Source: Paracoccaceae bacterium (GTDB lineage Bacteria > Pseudomonadota > Alphaproteobacteria > Rhodobacterales > Rhodobacteraceae). From it: a DNA stretch of 37,868 bases. The stretch covers positions 1-37,868 of the forward strand of contig WOUW01000020.1 of assembly GCA_009773055.1 (NCBI GenBank), read 5' to 3'. Below are positions 34,232 through 37,868 of the stretch, piece by piece. The notes under the pieces were generated by a model that saw nothing but the letters and a program-made list of their open reading frames with translations, was not told the origin of the DNA and searched no databases. Position 1 is the first letter of the stretch. Every line of letters begins with the position of its first letter. The position numbers were made by a program, and so were the translations under genes.

Positions 34232-35068
34232 TCAGATCCTTGTAAGCATCACCCCTGCCACGATGATCGCCGAAGCCAGCGCCTTTTCCCCGGTCATCCG
34301 CTCGCCGAAGGCCAGCCAGCCGATCAGCACTGCGAACAGGATCGACGTCTCGCGCAGCGCCGCCACCACTGCAATCGGGGCCAGGGTCATCGCCCAGATC
34401 GACACCGCATAGGCCCCGTAGCTTGCCACTGATGCAAAGGCCCCCATCCGCCACGCGTGCCAGTTTCGCGGGATCAACCCCCAGCCGCGCAGAGCCAGCA
34501 TTCCCAGGGTAAAGAACGTTCCGTCCGCCACGAAGACCCAGGCCACGTAGGCCGCAGGAGAGCCCGAAACCCGTGCGCCCATTCCGTCGATCAGCGTATA
34601 GGTCGCAGTCGCACAGGCCGACCCGATGGCAAAAGGCAGAAGCTTCCGGTCCTCGCCGCTGGTGAACACTCCCCGTGCCATCAGCAGGATTCCCGCCGCA
34701 AGCACCGCTATCGCCAGATACTCCCGGCCGGTCACGGCATCGGCCAGAAACGCCGCTCCGAACAGCGCGACGATCATTGGTGCGGCCCCCCGGGCGATGG
34801 GATAGACCCGGCTCAGGTCGCCACGGTCATAGGCATAGGTCAGGAAGAACTTGTAGGCGAAGTGCGTGCAGCCCGCCGCGATCACCCAGGGCACCGCTGC
34901 GCGGTTGATCGCGGGCGTCAGCATCGCCACTGCCAGCCCGATCGGCACCTCGACAATCGAAAGGATCACCATCCCGCCGACCTTGGACGTCCCCAGCTTG
35001 ATCAGCGCGTTCCACAGCGCATGCAGGAAGGCCGCGGCCAGGACCGCCAGAAAGACGCCAAAGGTCAA
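34232..35068 (-). CDS. EamA-family (DMT) transporter
   Basis: Inner-membrane drug/metabolite-transporter superfamily protein of 278 residues with about ten hydrophobic helices in two similar halves. The halves open with FLHALWNALIKLG and with AYVAWVFVADGTFFTLGML. The second half contains the conserved SIWAMTLAPIAVVAALRETSILFAVLIGW block that ends in GEKALASAIIVAGV. Substrate cannot be read. The adjacent ogt gene on the same strand starts 566 nt upstream, and the 35069-35187 gap between them has no gene or clear signal. Normal codon use. Confidence 0.87.
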   Translation of the reverse strand: MTFGVFLAVLAAAFLHALWNALIKLGTSKVGGMVILSIVEVPIGLAVAMLTPAINRAAVPWVIAAGCTHFAYKFFLTYAYDRGDLSRVYPIARGAAPMIVALFGAAFLADAVTGREYLAIAVLAAGILLMARGVFTSGEDRKLLPFAIGSACATATYTLIDGMGARVSGSPAAYVAWVFVADGTFFTLGMLALRGWGLIPRNWHAWRMGAFASVASYGAYAVSIWAMTLAPIAVVAALRETSILFAVLIGWLAFGERMTGEKALASAIIVAGVMLTRI

Positions 35069-35187
35069 GAAGCACCTGTCATGAAACCGTTACATGCAGG
35101 CCTAAGCCCCGGCGCGCGCGCAGGCAAGCAGAGCGATGAGTCCAAGGTCGGTCATTCGATAGGCCTAGAGCACCGACCCCGTGCCGC

Positions 35188-35634
35188 TCAGAGCAACAGT
35201 GCGCCCTCGTGGCGCAACAGCGCGGCCTTCGTCTCGACCCCGCCCGGGGCGGAAAACCCGCCGAACCAGTCGGTCCCGGTCACCCGGTGACAGGGGATCA
35301 GGATCGGCAACGGGTTCGCCCCGCAGGCCTGGCCGACCGCTTGCGCCGGGGCGCCAGCGACCTTGGCGATCTGGCCATAGGTCCGCGTCTCGCCCATCGG
35401 AATCTCCGCCATCGCGCGGCGCACTGCAGCGTTCAGCCCCGTGCCCCAGTCCAGCGGCAAGTCGAACCGGCGCAAGCGACCCGCGAAATAGGCCTCCAAC
35501 TGCGCGAGCCCTTCGGACAAAAGCGCGCTCTCGCCCGCTACCTCCGGCAAGCGCCAATCCAGCGCTACCAGAAGCCCGTCCCGCTCCACCAGGCTGACTG
35601 GTCCGAATGGCCCCGTGATCCCGGCCCGGATCAT
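35188..35634 (-). CDS. ogt: Methylated-DNA--protein-cysteine methyltransferase
   Basis: Suicide repair protein that moves O6-alkyl groups from guanine to its own cysteine. The 148 residues have a short N-terminal domain and the helix-turn-helix DNA-binding stretch (IPMGETRTYGQIAKVAGAPAQAVGQA). The active site IPCHRV places the acceptor Cys115, and the Asn of the hinge is in GANPLPI. The ATG at 35634 overlaps the LysR gene stop (ATGA), so it is translated with it. The open frame further upstream runs inside the LysR gene and is rejected. Confidence 0.93.
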   Translation of the reverse strand: MIRAGITGPFGPVSLVERDGLLVALDWRLPEVAGESALLSEGLAQLEAYFAGRLRRFDLPLDWGTGLNAAVRRAMAEIPMGETRTYGQIAKVAGAPAQAVGQACGANPLPILIPCHRVTGTDWFGGFSAPGGVETKAALLRHEGALLL

Positions 35635-36377
35635 CGCACCCCTTCCCGCCGCAAGGGCGCAAAGGCCGCCCGCAGCATATCTGCCATGCCTTCCACCGCA
35701 GACGAGGTGCCACGCGGGTTCCGGCGCAGAACCACCCGCGCAGAGTCGACGATGGGAAAACCGTCCTCGGTCGTCAGCTCGCGGCACCCCGCCGGGATCG
35801 TGCTGCGCGACAGGGGCGCAATCGCCAGTCCGTTCGTGACCGCCACCCGGAACCCCGCAGCGAGGTCACACTGCCAGGCAACCCGCCAGTCGAACCCCTG
35901 CCGGTTCAGCGAAGCCTCGGCGAAGTCCTTGCACCAGTCCGACCGGAAATAGAGCCCCACCGGAAGCGGGCTGCGCAGATGCTGGGCATGGGCAATCGAA
36001 GTCACCCAGACTGTCGGGTCAATGCACAGCACTTCGCCGCCTTCGGTATAGGACCAGTCGTAGATCACCGCGAGATCCAGCTCGTCTGCCTCAAGCGCCT
36101 GCATCTGTGCAGCCGAGTGGTCGCAGCGGACCGAGACCTGCACCCCTTCGTGCCGCTCGTCAAAAGCCGCCAGCGCCCGCGGCAGGACCGTGCCCGAATA
36201 CTCGTCCGGTATCCCAACCCGCACCGGCCCGACCAAGGGCTTTTCCCGCAGCGCGATCGCCGCCTCGTCCAGCAATGCGACCACCGTGCGATAGAGCCGC
36301 CCTGCCGCCGCGGTGACCGACCCGGCATCGGCCACAGCAAGGAAACTGCGCATCAGGTCACTGTCCAGCGGCTGCAT
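35631..36377 (-). pseudogene. LysR-type regulator with truncated helix-turn-helix
   Basis: The N-terminus MQPLDSDLMRSFLAVADAGSVTAAAGRLYRT is a normal LysR start through the second helix. Family members then continue QSAVSxQIxRLE, the wing and the linker helix. Here residue 31 joins directly to VVALLDEAAIALREK, which belongs to the linker helix some 40-45 residues later (junction near 36282-36290). The loss is in frame, so the C-terminal effector domain (PVRVGIPDEYSGTVLP onward) is intact and the product is 248 residues rather than about 295. Without the recognition helix it should not bind DNA as LysR proteins do. An ATG at 36389 is an alternative start. Divergent from a DUF1127 gene and coupled to ogt. 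Strain mutation or assembly error are possible. Confidence 0.8.
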
Positions 36378-36424
36378 CACTTCACCCATGAGCCAGGATC
36401 ATGTCAGCTATGAAAGCTATTCGT

Positions 36425-36452
36425 TTGTGAAATGTCAAACCCTGCCTTATCT
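36425..36452 (+). promoter_or_regulatory. Candidate promoter of the second DUF1127 gene
   Basis: TTGTGA and TTATCT separated by 16 nt, 28 nt before the ATG. The region just upstream (36405-36433) has T-N11-A type symmetry (ATTCG...GAAAT) that could be the LysR site. Both calls are by eye. Confidence 0.4.
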
Positions 36453-36479
36453 CTGGGTCTCAAGCAAAGGAGACTTATC

Positions 36480-36695
36480 ATGTTCGCCCGCCTCTTCGAC
36501 CTTCTGCAGCTGCGCCGTTCGACCGCGTTCCTGCTGGAACGCGAGGATGATCACTTGCTGGACGACATCGGCCTCACCCGCGACGATCTGCTGGCCCTGC
36601 GCCGGGGCGCAACTCTGGTTGAGGCCCGGGCCAGCACGCTGCGCTTCCGTTCGACGCCGACACCTCGCGGTCTCCCCGTGGGCGCTTCGGCCTGA
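36480..36695 (+). CDS. DUF1127 domain small protein, divergent from the LysR gene
   Basis: Protein of 71 residues: FARLFDLLQLRRSTAFLLEREDDHLLDDIGLTRDDLLALRRG is a recognisable DUF1127 core (L-D-D-I-G-L-T-R-D-D), with an Arg/Ala-rich tail. AAAGGAGA lies 6-7 nt before the ATG, a strong ribosome site. DUF1127 proteins are small basic factors; characterised members bind RNA in R. sphaeroides or act in phosphate or nitrogen responses elsewhere. Divergent placement from a LysR gene suggests LysR control in relatives, which the truncation would break here. A terminator follows at once. Confidence 0.85.
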   Translation: MFARLFDLLQLRRSTAFLLEREDDHLLDDIGLTRDDLLALRRGATLVEARASTLRFRSTPTPRGLPVGASA

Positions 36696-36697
36696 CT

Positions 36698-36733
36698 CTT
36701 CGCCGGGGGACTGGTGCCCTCGGCGAAGTCTTT
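36698..36733 (+). terminator. Terminator after the DUF1127 gene
   Basis: CTTCGCCG and CGGCGAAG form an eight-base-pair stem, extended inward by GGG/CCC, followed by TCTTTCCC. It starts 3 nt after the stop codon and also faces the convergent acyl-CoA synthetase end at 36750. Confidence 0.7.
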
Positions 36734-36749
36734 CCCGTCCCTTCCGCCT

Positions 36750-37868
36750 TCAGACCGGCAGCATCCGCCGCAGGATCTTGCCTGAGGCCGACTTTGGGAT
36801 CGCCTCGATGAAGGTGATTGTCTTCGGCAGCTTGTAATGCGCAAGCTGACCTGCCAGATGCGCCCGGATCGCGGCCTCGTCGGCCCCTTCGGCCGCCACG
36901 ACGAATGCCACCGGCACCTCGCCTGCTTCGTCGTCCGGCACACCGCGCACTGCCGCATCCTTTACCATCGGCGAGGCGAGCAGCACCGCTTCCACTTCGG
37001 CCGGGGCGACCTGGAAGCCCTTGACCTTGATCAGCTCTTTCAGCCGGTCGCGGATGAAGACCCAGCCGTCCTCGTCCACTTCGGCAAGGTCGCCGGTCAT
37101 CAGCCAGCCGTCCTCGGTCAGCGTTGCCGCCGTGGCTTCGGGCCGGTTGTGGTAGCCCGCCATCACCTGCGGCCCCCGCACCCACAGCTCCCCCGCCTCA
37201 CCCGGCCCGGCATCGCGGCCATCGACCACGATCCGGCATTCGGTCGATGGCAACGTCACCCCGACCGAGCCCTTCCGCGCCTGTCCCCGTGGGGTTGCGT
37301 GGCTCACCGGGCTCATCTCGGTCATCCCGTAGCCTTGCACCGACAGACAACCGATCCGCGACGCAACGGCATCGCCGACATCGCCGCCCAAGGGTGCCGC
37401 ACCCGAGAAGAAGCGCTCGACACAAGACAGATCGAAACCGGCAACCATCGGGTGCTTGGCCAGCGCCACGGCCACCGGCGGGGCACTGTAAAGCGTCGGC
37501 GTCCGATACTTCGCCGCGAGCGTCAGGAACTGCTCCAGGTCGAACCGAGGCATCGTCACGACCCCCGCCCCCGCTGCCAGATGCATGTTCATCAGCACAG
37601 TCTGGCCGTAGATGTGGAAGAATGGCAGGAACCCCACCGACCAGCTTCCCGCGTCGCAACAGACCAAGGCAAGCATTTGGTCCACGTTCGCCACCAGGTT
37701 TCTGTGCGTCAGCCGCACGCCCTTGGGCAGGCCCGTCGTGCCCGAAGAATAGGGCAGCACAACCACATCCGTCGCCGCGTCCACCGGCACCTGAGCTGCA
37801 AGTGCCTCGCCCATCAGTGAAGCCAGCGGAGCCGCCCCCTCGGCCTCTCCGATCACCACGATCTCCAT
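36750..37868 (-). CDS. Acyl-CoA synthetase / 4-coumarate--CoA ligase family, 5' partial
   Basis: C-terminal 372 residues or more of an AMP-forming adenylating enzyme; the gene continues beyond the window. Visible motifs are the P-loop LPYSSGTTGLPKGV (A3), YGMTEMSPVSHA (A5), WLMTGDLAEVDEDGW (A7), RLKELIKVKGFQVAPAEVE (A8) and PKSASGKILRR (A10) with the catalytic Lys. These activate a carboxylate as an acyl-AMP and transfer it to CoA. The motif set is closest to 4-coumarate-CoA ligase, but fatty-acid and other aryl substrates are equally possible. Normally 510-550 residues, so about 140 are missing upstream of the window. The ATG at 37868 is internal. Confidence 0.92.
   Translation of the reverse strand: MEIVVIGEAEGAAPLASLMGEALAAQVPVDAATDVVVLPYSSGTTGLPKGVRLTHRNLVANVDQMLALVCCDAGSWSVGFLPFFHIYGQTVLMNMHLAAGAGVVTMPRFDLEQFLTLAAKYRTPTLYSAPPVAVALAKHPMVAGFDLSCVERFFSGAAPLGGDVGDAVASRIGCLSVQGYGMTEMSPVSHATPRGQARKGSVGVTLPSTECRIVVDGRDAGPGEAGELWVRGPQVMAGYHNRPEATAATLTEDGWLMTGDLAEVDEDGWVFIRDRLKELIKVKGFQVAPAEVEAVLLASPMVKDAAVRGVPDDEAGEVPVAFVVAAEGADEAAIRAHLAGQLAHYKLPKTITFIEAIPKSASGKILRRMLPV

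Overview
The window is a gene-dense, high-GC stretch of an alphaproteobacterial chromosome, almost certainly Rhodobacteraceae (Rhodobacter/Gemmobacter/Tabrizicola-like). The evidence is the ruvCAB-ybgC-tolQRAB-pal-cpoB-tilS-ftsH order, an alphaproteobacterial-type phosphatidylcholine synthase, two DUF1127 proteins, and a ligase-associated Lhr/PdeM repair pair. No rRNA, tRNA, CRISPR array, prophage module or complete insertion sequence was found.

Layout. 1-2.8 kb: 3' end of a ligase-associated DEXH helicase plus pdeM (+). 2.8-8.2 kb (all -): corA, tam-like methyltransferase, MOSC protein, fhs, a chorismate mutase and folD; fhs and folD together form a one-carbon tetrahydrofolate module. 8.3-20.4 kb (all -): ruvC-ruvA-ruvB, a conserved unknown, ybgC, tolQRAB-pal-cpoB (cell-envelope Tol-Pal machine), tilS and ftsH. 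ruvB has lost about 35 nt covering its sensor-2 motif and is frameshifted. 20.7-25.5 kb: a DUF1127 protein, an unknown membrane protein, prmA, msrA, an MFS transporter, a stub ORF and a GNAT-like protein. 25.5-31.6 kb: an accessory-looking zone. It holds two visibly lower-GC genes (a ClpP/COG3904-like serine-protease-fold protein and an HNH nuclease), two inverted copies of a composite repeat, several short palindromes, and the housekeeping genes priA and fsa between them. An orphan BrnA-like protein follows. 31.8-34.2 kb (+): DUF484-xerC and pcs. 34.2-36.4 kb (-): an EamA transporter, ogt, and a LysR-type regulator whose helix-turn-helix is missing its middle. 36.5 kb to the end: a second DUF1127 gene, divergent from the LysR gene, and the C-terminal part of an acyl-CoA synthetase.

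The strongest anomalies are the internal deletions in ruvB and the LysR gene, a palindrome that supplies the stop codons of both pdeM and folD, the inverted composite repeats next to the two low-GC genes, and an orphan BrnA with a perfect upstream palindrome. I do not see a convincing new multigene system. The best candidates for unexplored biology are the low-GC COG3904-like protein, the HNH protein and the 206-residue protein embedded in the ruv-tol cluster. All family assignments come from reading motifs and recalled family features, not from database searches.
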